The notes under the pieces: model-generated
Told to the model about the DNA's origin: nothing
The model's input: the letters and a program-made list of their open reading frames with translations, nothing else
Databases searched by the model: none
Position numbers and translations under genes: made by a program
Origin: Puccinia triticina
Lineage: Eukaryota > Basidiomycota > Pucciniomycetes > Pucciniales > Pucciniaceae
Reading direction: 5' to 3'
DNA length: 64,000 bases
Assembly (NCBI RefSeq): GCF_026914185.1
Contig: NC_070574.1
Location: 1,178,501-1,242,500 of the forward strand
Part shown: piece after piece, positions 12,075-24,328 of the stretch
Layout of the letters: each line of letters starts with the position of its first letter
Position numbering within the stretch: position 1 is the first letter of the stretch

Positions 12075-12538
12075 ATGAGTAATTGTCTATTGTATTTGAT
12101 ATCAGCTTTGAAATTCTGCCAGCTCTCTTCCTCAGCTGTTACTATTATCGTGCCGTCCAAGTTCATCACACATGAGATAGAAACTTTGGTGAGTCGCAGC
12201 CGGGCCAGTATGCCTTACCTCGGACCGATAAGACACACCGGTCCAAGGGGAAGGAGGTGAAAACGATCTAGTTGTAACTTGTGTCAGTTGAAGAGGAAGA
12301 AGCAGAGCACTCATCTCGGACTGATACGACAGATCTGTCCGAGGGGAAGGAATACGCTATAACCCTCGTATCGGCCCAAGACGGCAAGATAAGTGATTGC
12401 CAGCTTGCTCGCCTCTATGAATTCTCTAGACTTGGCGACTATATAGAAGTCAACAATGAAAAGGCCCAAATGGAGATGCAGATAGCAACTGCGATGGGAG
12501 ATGTTTGTGGCTCCGGTTGCCACATGAGGTGCTCTTAA
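12075..12538 (+). CDS. Possible two-exon small protein (tentative)
   Basis: An ATG at 12075 starts a frame whose N-terminus (MSNCLLYLISALKFCQ) could be a signal peptide. It runs 39 codons to a GTGAGT donor at about 12190. A downstream frame ending at 12538 begins EEAEHSSRTDTTDLSEGK and ends Cys-rich (CGSGCHMRC). Joining them in phase 0 needs an acceptor inside GAAGAG near 12293 rather than the better CAG nearby. The evidence is therefore mixed, and the opposite strand is open for 203 codons over the same bases. Confidence 0.25.
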
Positions 12539-13425
12539 CCGAATCAATTCGGGCAGAGAACGCGAAGCCTCGAGCCCGAAAAGGCGCAAGGGGCTTGGTT
12601 CCAAACCTAACCCTCTGTGGATGTTAACCAAACATATTTTGGTCAGACAGAGTTTGTCCGACGAGTTCGGCAGCTTGGGGTCAGCAAATTGCAAAACTCG
12701 CCGGGAAAACTCAGTCCAACAACTGCTCGAACAACCTTGTGCGAACAAGGATGGTTCACACTCGAAGTCAAGCATTTTACGTGGTGCTGCTTGCTGGTTT
12801 CGGAAATTTGTTATCTCACCAGCCAAATTGGCTTGAACTTGTAAGCCAAAGCTTTGAATGCTGATCTGCTGGTTTGAAATTTTCGTGTTGCTGAAAATGT
12901 GAACCCCCCAATGGAGAGGCACAGCTTCGACTCTCCAAAGATCCTTGAAAATACCAAATTAGCAAGTGTGACAGCTACCACTAAATCTAGGATTTTATTT
13001 TGAATGATTGGATTTCACATACACACATATATATCTACCACATGAATATGCACCTATATATATATCTATGTATTACAAGGAAAACAGCAGTTTTGTTCAG
13101 TTATTTTTTCTTCTTTGTTTGTTTTTCATATGCAAAATCAATCAGCCAAACAAACAGACAGAAAAAGAGATGATTAAAGAAGATAAAGGGGAGGGGAATG
13201 TGGAGATGTATGTATATAAATTAGTAGTCTTTGAGCAGAAAGAAAGGGAAGTGGTTATTCTTTGTATGGGGACGAGTTAGAGAGAAACAAGAGGGAGGAG
13301 ATTCTAGGAGAGATGGAAGAGGAGGACAAACGAGGAAGAATACAAAATGCTGCAATATGTTTTGTTTTTATTAGGCAAAAAGGAGAGAGAAAAGATACAA
13401 AAAAACAAGAGGGGGGGGGGGGTGA
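12539..13425. other. Intergenic, AT-rich, 3' side of CHS7
   Basis: Contains TA-rich microsatellite-like tracts (about 13015-13065), an A/G-rich stretch and a 13-base G run near 13411. No supported gene. The last part is the likely 3' UTR of CHS7. Confidence 0.5.
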
Positions 13426-14753
13426 TCAATAAGCGGAGAATTTCTGGGCGCCGACGCCTTGCGGTGGGTATCCGCCATGGTGGGAGAAGCCGGGATTAGG
13501 GTTGGGTAGCGATTGGGAGTTGGTGGGCGACATCTGCCCGGAGCCCGGATGAAGATAGTAGTCGCTGTCTTCCGGGGCGGCTTGGCTGCCTGCCCCCCCT
13601 GCTTGACTGCCCATGCCCGAGAGAAGGGCTTCCTTGGAGCTGATCTCCCACACGGCTTGTTTCGAACCCACGGAGAACTCGAGATCTTCCTTCGTAATCG
13701 AGTCCCAACTGAAAAAAAAAACAAAAAAAAAACGGGCAAGTCAGTGGTTGGGACGAGGGGAAAGGGGGAAGAGGGAGGACGGACTATTTGTAGACCATCA
13801 TGACGGCGAGGAGGAAGCAGAGCTGGGAGAAGAACAGGCCGTCGACGTAGTGGGTGATGGCCGAGCAGATGGTGAGACTGAAGCCGTAGATGAGCACGAG
13901 ACCAACAACGAAGAAGCCGAGGCCGAAGAGGATGTCGCCGATTGGCCAGCGGTCGTCGAGGGTGCGGACGACGAGCAAGAGCTGGAGGATCACGTAGATG
14001 GCTACACAGGCCCCGTTGAAGATGTACATGATGATCCACAGCGCCGTTGGCTGGGAGGGCGAGAAGGAGGCCAGCGAGTTGAACGTCGCTATCGCAATGA
14101 AAAACGTCAGACTGAACACCGCCAAACAGCTCCCTCGTAGCGACTGTGTCATGCATTCAGAATCAGGCCGTCAGTCTTGTACTTCGGCTACTCCCGCTCT
14201 CTCTCTATTGGGAGACTACTGACCCATAGGCTTAGGGGTGTGCCGTCTTCGGCAAATTGGAAGCCGACGAAACCGTTGACTAGCAGACACCAGAAGGTAG
14301 CCGAGAGCATGCCGGTCTCGAATGCGGCAAAATACTGGGGGAAAACAAGGTCAGTTATTTTTTTGCCACGGGTTCGGGTGAAAGCGGGGGGAGGAGACGA
14401 ACGGGGTAGATTTTAGAGCTAGAGGGAATGAGTCCGCTGTCGAGGAAGAAGGAGGAGAGGGTGACGACGGCATAGAAGTAGAAGAAGTGGACGATTTCCT
14501 TCCGGCCGACGGCGGTATATTTGGAGCGGATGTGGAGGATCATGAGGAGGAGCATGATGAGGGCGATGATGTGGATGAAGAGGACGGCGGGCTGGAAGAG
14601 GATGACCCCGTTGAGCTCGACGTTCCGCGCATAGCAGTTCGGCTGGATGCCCATGCGGCTCGTGCTGCTCGGCGACGAGGCGCCCATCAACGGGCAGATT
14701 ATCAGCGCCGCCGACGAGCATATCGAGTCGAAATCGCCAAACGAGAAGCCCAT
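13426..14753 (-). CDS. CHS7: Chitin synthase export chaperone Chs7
   Basis: Chs7 is an ER membrane chaperone needed for export of chitin synthase (Chs3 in yeast) to the cell surface. Exons on the minus strand are 14753-14403, 14334-14224, 14143-13785 and 13708-13426, with phases 0, 0 and 2. The total is 1104 nt (367 aa), close to fungal Chs7 length. Recognisable family features are the N-terminal [14 protein letters not shown], the [10 protein letters not shown] segment, [40 protein letters not shown] and [17 protein letters not shown]. At least six hydrophobic membrane segments are evident. The C-terminal 90 residues after the last transmembrane helix are Gly/Ser/Pro-rich and lineage-specific. 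All splice sites are GT-AG; two donors (GTTCGT, GTCCGT) are weak. This is the most securely identified housekeeping gene in the window. Confidence 0.92.
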
Positions 14754-16347
14754 CTTTCTTTGGGATTGATCTTTCGGGGGGTAGTCCGTTGGCCGCTTCT
14801 TTTCAGGGGTGTGTGTTTTTTTGATGGATTATGTATAGATAGTTCTTTCTTTTTTTAGATAGGTCGCCCTCCGTGGATGTCCAGGCGGGATCCGGTGGGG
14901 GAGCTCTCGGGGCGGGTGAGTGAGTGTGGGTGTGGTGGTTGGCGGTGAACGATTGTTGGCGTAGTTGTTGAGGATGAGCGGCTGGCGAGAAGAGAGCTCG
15001 GTTGGCAGAGTGGCTCGGATCAGCTCGGATCAGTTCTCCTCGGTTGCCCTGGTTTCACAAACCCCCCGAGCTCCCCGGGAAACCACCCGACAGCTAGTCA
15101 TCCGATCAACAACCCGGCCTGGATAGAAGAAAGGCTATCTCGCAAGACAACTTACCACCGGGACATGCAGCCGTGCTCAGGTGAAGAGTACCTAAAAATG
15201 GCAGGATAAAACATAAAATTTCTCAGATGTCACACGAAACCTCTACAATTTGAGAGGCCTATGGCACAGTGGACCTGAGTATGGGCTTACCTGCCAGACT
15301 GCCCATTGGCAACAAGATAGGATGGTAATGAGAAACAATTTCAAAACTGTCCAAGCCAAGAGAACTGATGGGCGAAGGGCATCCTCTCTGAGTTCTTTCT
15401 CTCAGGTGAATTTCCCTCATCTTGCATTTTCTAAGGACCAGTGGCAACTGAAATTCTGTTAGATTTCTAGTCTCACTCGCAGTCTATTAGTTAATTCATC
15501 ATCAAGAAAAATTATTATTAGCATAAAATTATCATTACTAAGACATTTAGTTCTTGATGTTATCAAGATAGACATGTAGTTCTAGATAGTTATCTTTATT
15601 TTTAACTTGTGGCTCTAAAATCATTGTCCTGTTATTGAGACGTGTAGATTCTCAGCTTTCTCCTGTAGTAGAAACATGTAGTTCTCTTCTCAAGTTGTTG
15701 TATTCATCTGTCACAAGTGTGACAGGTGAACTTGGTTTATATTCTTCTCTGATGTCATTGTAATTAAATCATCGAGTCATAGCACATTTTTCTGTTGACA
15801 CCCTCAAGAAGTCATCAAGCCAATCAAGTCCCCAGCTCCTCTTTCAAAATTATCTCCTCTCATCCTTGGAAGGCACAAACGGGTCTCAAATTCTAACAAA
15901 TTCTACCTTTTTTACCACATTCAAAAGGCTGGGTGGGAGGAGTCTGATTCCAAGGAAGAGGAAACATCAGGTCTAAAATATGTGGCTTTATTATACTTAG
16001 ATTACCACAAAAGGGTTCAAAATTCCTGGACCAGAAGGCAAGAAATTCTTGCAGGTTTGAGGAAAATGATCAAGTGGAAAAGAGACATGGCAATGCCCAA
16101 CTGGAAAAAAAAATGATTAAGGTCATAGTAAAACCTTCCTGATACTAAAATCAGGTCTGTGCTCCAATAATAAAATTCAATTAAGGAAATCAAAGCTATT
16201 CATAAAAGTGATAAAGTTTTTAGATTTTTTTTTTTGTACTTTAACTAAATCCTGTAGAAAGGAAAAAATTGAGAAAATTGAAAAGATGGTGAATAAATTT
16301 GAGTTTCAAATTCATAGAAGAGAAAATCATTCTAGCTCTGAGGGAAT
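14754..16347. other. Intergenic, CHS7 promoter side, AT-rich
   Basis: It holds the CHS7 promoter and 5' UTR (GC-rich to about 15120), then AT-rich DNA without a supported gene. Confidence 0.5.
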
Positions 16348-18247
16348 CTACACCAGCTTTGGAGGAAGCTCTCTATTTGCAAAGTTTTGAAGCAATTTGT
16401 GCTGTTTGTGGGTCAATTGTTTTGGAAGTATATCTTGAGGGATGTATTTGAAGCTTTTGGTCTTTTTAATAAGATCAAGATACTGTATGATTTCCAGCAC
16501 ATTGGCCTTTGATTGAGGATCTGGTAGACTTTCCATTAATGCCCTTGTCTTTTGGAACAGTTTTTGAATTTCAATGGCCTGACCACAGCTATTTCTGTTC
16601 CTCAACATGATATCACAAATCATGTCAAGTTTACCACTCTTTTCAAACTATTTCTTCAAATTCTTGAGTTTTCTGGCATAATTGATTTCTTCCTTATATC
16701 CATCAATCCGGGAAATCACATCCATAATTTCATCAGGGTGGGATATGTTTGTTTGGAAAAGCCTTACAATCTTTCTAAAAATATCTTTTTGTAAGTCTGT
16801 TAAACTTGAATCTACTGCATTACATCTTTGAATGTGCAAATCTTTAGCAAATTTATAGTATTCATTGCCAGTTGAAGTTTCTTGAGTTATTATGTCCCAT
16901 AATTGTTTCTGGATTTCATCCTTGTTTCTTAAATTTGTCAGCAATCCATTCAGTTGTTCAGGATATGTCTTCTCTTCAACATTTTTCAAAATTAGTTTTG
17001 CCCTTCTCAAGATCTGTTGCAATTTTTTCCCATTGGGATATTCTAACCCTAAAGCTTTGGTTCTATTTTCAAGTAAATCCTCTAGTAATTTTGAGTATTT
17101 ATTGGGTATAATTTCCTCTAAATCACCAGATCCAAAGGTTTGAAATTCAATGGGTAAATGCAAATTTTATCTGATGACAATGGAAGATAGATGAAATAGA
17201 ATTCTCACCAATTGAGACACTTGGCACTAGTTTTTTCTCAATCCAAACTGGTTCTAACCTGGCAGTCTTATCTGTTTTGTATTTTGTATTTTTGTTCAGT
17301 GCCACTGCAAGGTTAGAGTCACAAAATTCTACTATGCAAAAGTGAAGGAAGAAACATTTTTGATCTTAAACAAGATCTGAATGGAAATTTTGACATACAA
17401 GCTGACTGTTCATCCTGTAACATTTCATCCAAATCACCAATGAGAGACAAAAAAAATCTCTTTTTGACCCCATCCAAATATATGACCCCTAAAATTCCAA
17501 GGCTTCCATCAAGAAACTTCTCTAATACATTCCAGAAGGAGTTAGCAAATTTTTCAAAATTGTCCTTATGGCACAACAGTTAAAACTTATTTCTTGCTAC
17601 TGACCAGCATCTGCTTTGTTTTCCTTAGTTTTGTATTCTAATAGAGAGACAGTCTTCTCTGCTGGTGCACCATTGTGATTCACTGAATAATCAAAGTCAG
17701 CAAATCTTATTATTTGAAACCATTCAAGTTTTCCAATCTGCTGTTTTAGGCCAAGAAAACTGTGAAATTTTAACATACATTTGGGTTTTAAAACATCCCC
17801 AGCATCTGAAACAAAATAATCATCAAATACTAAGATTCAGAATAGAAATCCTTCCATAAAATTCTCAATCTGCCAGTTGGAGGAAAGAATAGGGCCCTCT
17901 TTGGACACACCATTATACGTGATAAAGGTGTGTTTTTATAATGTGCAACTGGCAGGTGTTTTACATATTTTGGAGAGATGGTCGGGGGGGCAAACTTTGG
18001 GTTGCACATTATAAATTTGCTCATGCATCACGCACAACGGTGCACCAAAATGGGGCCTGGATGAGAAGATTGACATACCATCTAATTTAATTGTTGCTCC
18101 AACTGATGGTATGGGTCTGTGATTAAGATTTGAAACAACCAGGCTTTCTGCTCTCTTGAAAAGACAATTTTTAGGTGAAAGTGGATGTGCTGCAAAAATA
18201 TAGTAATGGAAGAGCTGGAAGGTAAGTATTATCTTGGTTGAAAGCAT
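16348..18247 (-). CDS. Predicted secreted protein, five exons, with in-frame TAG near the end
   Basis: Assembled here from splice sites on the minus strand: 18247-17965, 17805-17605, 17521-17399, 17331-17209 and 17117-16648. All four introns are phase 1; the second contains a good CTAAC branch point. The total to the TAG at 16650-16648 is 1200 nt (399 aa). The N-terminus (ATG at 18247) is hydrophobic, KIILTFQLFHYYIFAAHP, and reads as a signal peptide. The middle contains KPKCMLKFHSFLGLKQQ and LGILGVIYLDGVKKRFF. The C-terminal exon is a long Lys/Leu-rich helical region. After the TAG the same frame stays open for another 99 codons to 16348 in AT-rich DNA, which suggests a nonsense change in a longer protein (about 499 codons) or readthrough. 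Function unknown. Confidence 0.6.
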
Positions 18248-19262
18248 GGCTACGTATGTGAATGTTTTTTTCTGGTTGATGTTTTTTTTAGAAAATCCCA
18301 GTTATAGATGTTCAGAATAGTCAGTGAGTTTTTGTTGGAAGACTTGAATCACAAAATCAAATGGATATCAAAAATGTATATGATTTTCTCCTCTCTACTT
18401 ATCCCAATACCACAACACAGGGGGGCCTGATCAAGTAAAGATTGTACCAAGTTTTTAATTTTTACCAAAAAAGGGGACAAATATTGTATCAACAAAGCAA
18501 ACCAAAAGATTCAATATTCTAAACAAACATAGTTAGCTGTAGTGTGACCTTATTGCTTCTGGTTACATAAAAACCCCAAAGATTGTATGTCAAGGGTCCT
18601 CATTTGTTACATGTTTCTATATCATTCCCTGAAACAAATTTACAGTTTTGCAGAGAAATTTGCTGCAGACAAGAATGAGCTTGCAATCTAAAACAACTCT
18701 AGAAAACCTGTTGTGAAACCTCAAAAAGTTCAGTCTTTCAACATATACTTTCAATGAGGTAAAATTACCCATTACCTCCATGTACATCAATCATGGGGTG
18801 ATTATTCTGTCTGATTGGTGGAACCATATTGATCATGTGCTGTATTTCTTCAGCTTAGCATTGGTGCATCAAGTCCCATCAAGTGGCTAGTACACAGCAC
18901 ATATTCATGTTCAGTTTTCTTGTGCAAACAGAAGTATGGTAACCAGAGTCCGCTGTAGTCTTGGAGTGGTTGCATTATGTTTTATTTATTCATACAAAGA
19001 GAAATAGGAAAAGGCAGGAAAAGATAATGGTGCCTTTGGTACATAAAGCCTGTTCTTCATGGGATGACTTCCCGTGTAAACCCTCCTCCTCCTCTGGGGT
19101 TCACAAGGTTTCACCAATGAACACCTGCCCTGTCACAGACTTGTAGATAGCCCGTTCCTCCTCCTTCCTTGGCTCAGCAGAGAACTGACATGCAGTCTCT
19201 CTGAGCCAGGTAAGCTCCCTTCCTTTTGTCTCTCTTCTTTCCTTCTTCTTCCTCTCAAGAGA
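18248..19262. other. Intergenic, AT-rich
   Basis: No supported gene. It includes the promoter of the minus-strand secreted-protein gene. Near 19140-19260 lies a CT-rich stretch that resembles one inside the transposase region at about 23510-23620. Confidence 0.4.
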
Positions 19263-19714
19263 TAAGGGTGAAAGCGCTGCGCTCCAAAAAGCGCAGCGCA
19301 GCGTGAAGCGCAGCGGTTTTGGTGGCCGCTGCGCTGCGCTGAAAGTAGCGGCCCCGCCCGCTGCGCTGAAAGTAGCGGCCCCGCCCGCTGCGCTGAAAGT
19401 AGCGGCCCCGCCCGCTGCGCTACCGCTTTTTGGGTCTGGCAAGAAGCGGGAACCCGCTACTTTCAGCGGTAGCGCAGCGGAACCATCGCTGCGCTACCGC
19501 TTTTTGACCTGGCCGCGTAGCGCTCCCCCGCTGCCAGCCAAAAAAGCGCAGCGCAGCGCAAAGCGCAGCTGTTTTGGTGGCCGCTGCGCAGCGCTGAAAG
19601 GAGCGGGTTCCCGCTTCTTGCCAGACCCAAAAAGCGGTAGCGCAGCGGGCGGGGCCGCTACTTTCAGCGCAGCGGGCGGGGCCGCTACTTTCAGCGCAGC
19701 GGGCGGGGCCGCTA
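19263..19714. repeat. GC-rich foldback: perfect 113-bp inverted repeat with 27-bp tandem units
   Basis: Left arm 19346-19458 and right arm 19602-19714 are perfect reverse complements by base-by-base reading. Each arm contains three tandem copies of a 27-bp unit (core AGCGGCCCCGCCCGCTGCGC on the left) plus a shared flank. The 143-bp spacer has its own palindrome, AGCGGTAGCGCAGCG then GAACCAT then its complement. It also has a direct repeat of sequence just outside the left arm (GTTTTGGTGGCCGCTGCGC at about 19315 and 19571). The region is far more GC-rich than its surroundings. Confidence 0.9.
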
Positions 19715-19997
19715 ATTGGCGTCCCGCGACGGGGCAATGCCAGTCTTCCACACAACACACCCCAAAGCCCCGTCCAGAATAATTTGCCGTTGCCAAGCCA
19801 GCAATTTCACCACCTCCCGACAGTGTTCCCAGAAAGTGCCCCCACACCGTCCACCACGCCAAGCCCTGTGATGCACCGGGCAAGAGGACCGGCACAACAC
19901 GTATTAGGGTCCCCCCGCAAACAGTGTAGTTCTATAGTACTATATACGTTGTAATGTATTATTGAAAAGCATATTGAAAAGTACAAAAACCAAGTAA

Positions 19998-22900
19998 TCA
20001 AACACTTTCCGAGTCCGTGGGACCCACACTGGGATCAGAATCTTCGTCCTCGTCGTCAAGCGCTCCTCCGGCCCGGACCCAGGCCGCAAGCCCATCCTCC
20101 AACCCTGGGATGACATCTTGGATGTCTTCCTCCCCACTCGGCAGATCCACCCAGCTCACGAGTTCCTGATTCCTGGGCAACTCGCCAGAATTGACCACAA
20201 AAAATTTTGCATTTTTGTGTACCACAGTGGCGTGGTTTTCTTTGGATTCCTGCCGCTCGACACGAACACGCCCGGTGGCTGACACCTCACACCCTCCAGT
20301 GTGACAGTCGTGCTGCACATTGAGGGTGGACACCACCTCCTTGACATAGATGGACACATCAGTTTCACTTCTGCCCACAAATAAATTGCTAAGACTCACC
20401 CTCACACGTACAAATTTTTGTGGTCCGCTCCTCACGATGCCGCGCATTTGGTAATAAGAATTTATTCCCCCCCTTTCAAACTTGGTGTAGCAGATCCAAA
20501 ATTTAAATCGCGCCCTCTTCTTCGCCTCCCACACGTGGTCTATGCGCCCAACATTGTGTTGGGCCTTTGCATCCGCTGACCGCACCTGCAGAAGTCGTGG
20601 GTTACCCAATCAAAATCCGGGAACTCACACTAAAGATGAAGAAATTATATTTCACTCACCAAAACAAAGGAACCCTGGTTGAGCATCCAATGAGAGTTCC
20701 ATCTGATTGCGCTCAGCTGAATCAGCTGCCAGCCCGCAAGGTGGTCCTGTAATCCCCTTGGGACCAAAGCCTTCTCCGCCGCCAGTACTTTAGAATTGAC
20801 TGGTTGGGGGAAATTATTGCTGTCGTCCATGTGGCAGGTGTGATTATAGTCCATAGTTCTTTGGATTAAGACATCATTTTTGAACAGCTGACTGACCCCA
20901 GGAGCAGCTGTTATGTACCCCTCACATGACCAAGGATCATTAAACCACCCACCACAAACCAGGTGGCGCAGAGCTTTCGAATTCGCAAACGTGGTCGCTA
21001 TGTCCTTGCCAGGACTCTGGCGGTTGGAGTGAATCAACGCCTTCCTCAACACCGCGTTGAAACTCTCGAAGGTCTCAGTTGCAAACAAGGGGGCAGGCCC
21101 AAACCGTTTGATCGAGTCAGGCAGGTGTAGAAGCATATGAAACTTGGGCTTGTTTACCCATTGCCCAGTAATCTTGAACAGGTAAAACAGGAACTTCTGA
21201 ATATGAAATCGAAGGAGAGTGAGGTAGGCGTCCATGTCCTCTATGTGGGTTTGGAAAACCAACGGGGCCAGTTGAACTAGAGCTATCCATGCCAGTCGAT
21301 CATCCTCCCCCATGAACTCAAACAAGACAAACGGCGCACTCTGGAGGACTACTTTGAACTCCTTTCCGACGTAGTTGGAAGAGTGTTTCGCCATGTAGTA
21401 CGGCGAGAGGGATGGAATGTTCAAACTAGCAGTATTGAACGCACGATACCGGCCCTCAATTATTGCTAACTGTGTTGGCTTCATACGTCCCATAAGATCA
21501 AGGACCAAATACTTCACGACACCAAGAAGAAACACATGTAATACCTCCACCGGGGTGTCAGTGCACCCATTGAAATCTGGCAAGGGATTATCGGGAGTCA
21601 CTTCAGTGGCCAATCAGACAACCATGAGTTACAACTCCCAAAACTCACCCGGGACTCGAAAGAATGAGTTGAAAAGACGCGGCTGATTGGTCTCATCCAA
21701 ACTTTCAATCCGCTCCGTGAACGACCGGTTTGCCGCGGTGGCATTAGCTCCCTTGGCTCGGATGTCATACACATGCGAATATATTTGTTTGTTTATAGAA
21801 TCCTTGATGCCCAGCTCGCCTCCAAGCTTGGTGACCAGAGTTTTGGTCCTGAGCCCTTTCGATACCTCCCACAATTGATAGCAGTTGGCTATGATCGATA
21901 CCCATGATCGTATCCCATTCTTAATCTGAAAAAAAGACCCCCATCAGCAAAGATACCTCCCAGTCAGACGCATCACATCAAGTGGGTAGGACACACCCAT
22001 ACCCCATTGGCGCTAACTTGCAGAAAAAACTGCAAGTAGGCCATTGATCTCTTCTGGGCCGCCCTTTTTACCCCTAAATCACACGCACAACATGAGTTGC
22101 GCGCGTTTTTGGGCATGACTGTGCTTGTTATCTCGGCATGCATCGGTGTGTCCGCAAGGAAACAAAGTAAACTCGTTGTAACAAGGACCTCTTCGCCTAA
22201 CCCAGAATCATACGCTGGGCATCCATGCTCAATGAGCTCCCTGTGAAAGTGTAGGGGTTGGCTCAATTCATAGTCCTCTGGTCGGAACATACAATCAAAC
22301 AAAAATCATGACTCACATTATGTCATCTACTATCCCCTCGGCAAGCTCCAAAGTACCTGCACTGTTGGATGTGCACAGGAAGTGACAGTGAAAGTGCTGA
22401 TTGGTCAGCTTTGGGGGTAGCCCGGCGAGGTTAAAATAATACAAGATATGTTTGTTCCACTTCTTAGATAGATTGCCGGAGGTGTTGTCGGAGTAGAGCG
22501 AGATCGGAAGGTGTCGTATCACCCAATTGCCGGCTTTAGCGCGCCAAGGGTTTGGCATTGTCCTGACCCGCGTGTCATCACACTCCTTGATCTCTAAATA
22601 TATGCGGAAGAAATATGAGTAAAGCTCCCCAATAGGCTGATAGGGGCTTGAAACACTGAAAGGTCTATGCGCCCACCATAAATCCTGTTGTCACAGAGTG
22701 TGGAAATAAGGGTGCCATCAGGTGACTCCATTAGAGGATATTTGACGTAGAAATCGGCCACTTTGAAACTTTTCATCTGCGGTGCAGTGAATGAAAGGTC
22801 TTTGGGAATGATGAACTTCAGTCCCCCACGTTCCTCATTGATATCAATTGTTGGGGTGACACAGCGGGCATATAGTTCCCCTTCAAATTCATAAATAAAT

Positions 22901-24328
22901 TGGGGGACAACTATGAGGTCCGACTGAAGCTGGACCAGCTCGTGCAGGTAATAATCATGGCCCATGTGACGGACCATTTGGGCACGCGTGTCCGGGCCCA
23001 GCTCCTTCAGCCACTTCGCTGATTAAGATAACTTGAAGATGTGGCGACCGTTGGTGAACTCTGGGTAATATTGTATGTGGGGTTCAACAATTGGGTTAGA
23101 AAGCTCCAGGGAAAGTAGACGTCTGAGACTCAATGTGTGCACCGGTGTGCCAAAGACTGATTGGTGGCCTAAAACCTCCAGGCCAACCAATTTTCGAATA
23201 TTTTTCTTGACTCTTTGGACTGTTGACCAATATGGGAGCTCCGTTCCGGCCAGGTTGAACATCATTCGGATGTGATTGTACAAGAGACGCGAGATGATGG
23301 TCCTTGTGTGGCCAATGACCATAGAGCCAATCATGTACTGATAACAACACATACAAGAAGTTCAACACGCAATGAAAACTAAGGATTAGCCTTCCTTGAA
23401 TGTAATATGTGACCCACCTCCTTGTGAGACCCCCCTTGAGGCCTCACAAGCAGGGATTACATAATCCACTCGTCAGACTCTTAGACTCGGAATCCCCGCG
23501 CCCTCCTAGCTCAGCAGAGAGAAGCTAACCTCTCTCCTGGGCTAGGTGAGCATTTTTCCTTCTTCCTTATCTTCAGTTGTATTAGAGAGAGAAGCTAACC
23601 TCTCTCCTGGGCTAGCTCTTGCAATATAAGTGGTTCCTAGAAAAGTCTCTCCTTGGCTTCAAGCCAACGTGCCAACCCTGATAAGCGCCCAGTGAAGAGT
23701 CCCAGAGCGGACTCTTACACTCCTTTGAATTGAAGGGCCACCAGTCCCAGCTTTGGGTATGTGATTGAGAATTTCCAGCATTATCTCGACCTTGGAGGTT
23801 ATCGGCCACGGGCAGTTCGCAGGGAATTTTGGGGTGGTCGCCAGGGATAAGCCCGTCCCAACCAACACTTTCACCTGAATGTGAAGAAGGCAAAGAGTAA
23901 TTGGAGTCTTTATCTGAAAAATAACCTCCAAAAGCACTGTCCTCATCTATGAATGCCAAATCCTTATGCAAGTGATCACTGGCACTGGTGCTGACTGACT
24001 CGGCACCGTTGGGAGATTGATTGTGAGCGAGTATCCATATCATATTGTCTGTTTGGGGAAGGGGGGTTGATGGCCCGCTTTGCAGGTTTGGTTGGTCGCG
24101 ATTTCTCAAAGCTTCCAGGTGAGCAGGGTTCTTTTCGTGTTTACGCAGGTTAGCCTTCTTGGACCCTCGCCCTCCTCCACCGCATAGGTGACAGAACCAT
24201 TTATCACCCTGCTTGCCAGGGCGTTGGTAAAACATGCCTAGCGCAAACAAAAGAAACAGAACAACTTTCACTTCACCGGGCTCATCTAGCAGATGCTGCA
24301 GACTCACTCTCATCCACTTTGTGTTCAA
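19998..24328 (-). CDS. DNA transposase, multi-exon (CACTA/Plavaka-like or related basidiomycete type)
   Basis: Minus-strand exons cover about 24328-23650, 23350-23023, 23010-22640, 22590-22320, 22280-22010, 21930-21650, 21613-20690 and 20580-19998; the limits are approximate. The N-terminus has a zinc-finger-like motif, FCHLCGGGGRGSKKANLRKH followed by EKNPAH. Later come SLYSDNTSGNLSKKWNKH, then DFNGCTDTPVEVLHVFLLG, and finally KPKFHMLLHLPDSIKRFGPA leading into FESFNAVLRKALIHSNRQSP. These are hallmarks, as I recall them, of large transposase proteins common in Agaricomycetes and rusts (Plavaka/CACTA or KDZ class). I cannot decide between these classes by eye. I see no obvious frameshift in the best-conserved exons, so it may be intact. 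A 23.4-23.6 kb segment between exons 1 and 2 has short direct and inverted repeats and may be an insertion. Confidence 0.6.
23514..23616. repeat. Short direct repeat, about 30 bp, inside the transposase region
   Basis: GAGAGAAGCTAACCTCTCTC followed by CTGGGCTAG occurs at about 23514 and again at about 23586. It lies in the non-coding stretch between the first two transposase exons. Confidence 0.7.

Noticed and set aside
12311..12922. 203-codon minus-strand frame
   Set aside because: No splice context, no domain and no protein-like spacing; the opposite strand has an equally plausible reading.
13371..14156. 261-codon minus-strand frame overlapping CHS7
   Set aside because: His/Arg/Pro-rich out-of-frame shadow of the GC-rich CHS7 exons.
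19101..19900. Several open frames on both strands with AAPPAALKV-type repeats
   Set aside because: Generated by the GC-rich 27-bp inverted units; identical repeats in several frames show structure, not coding.
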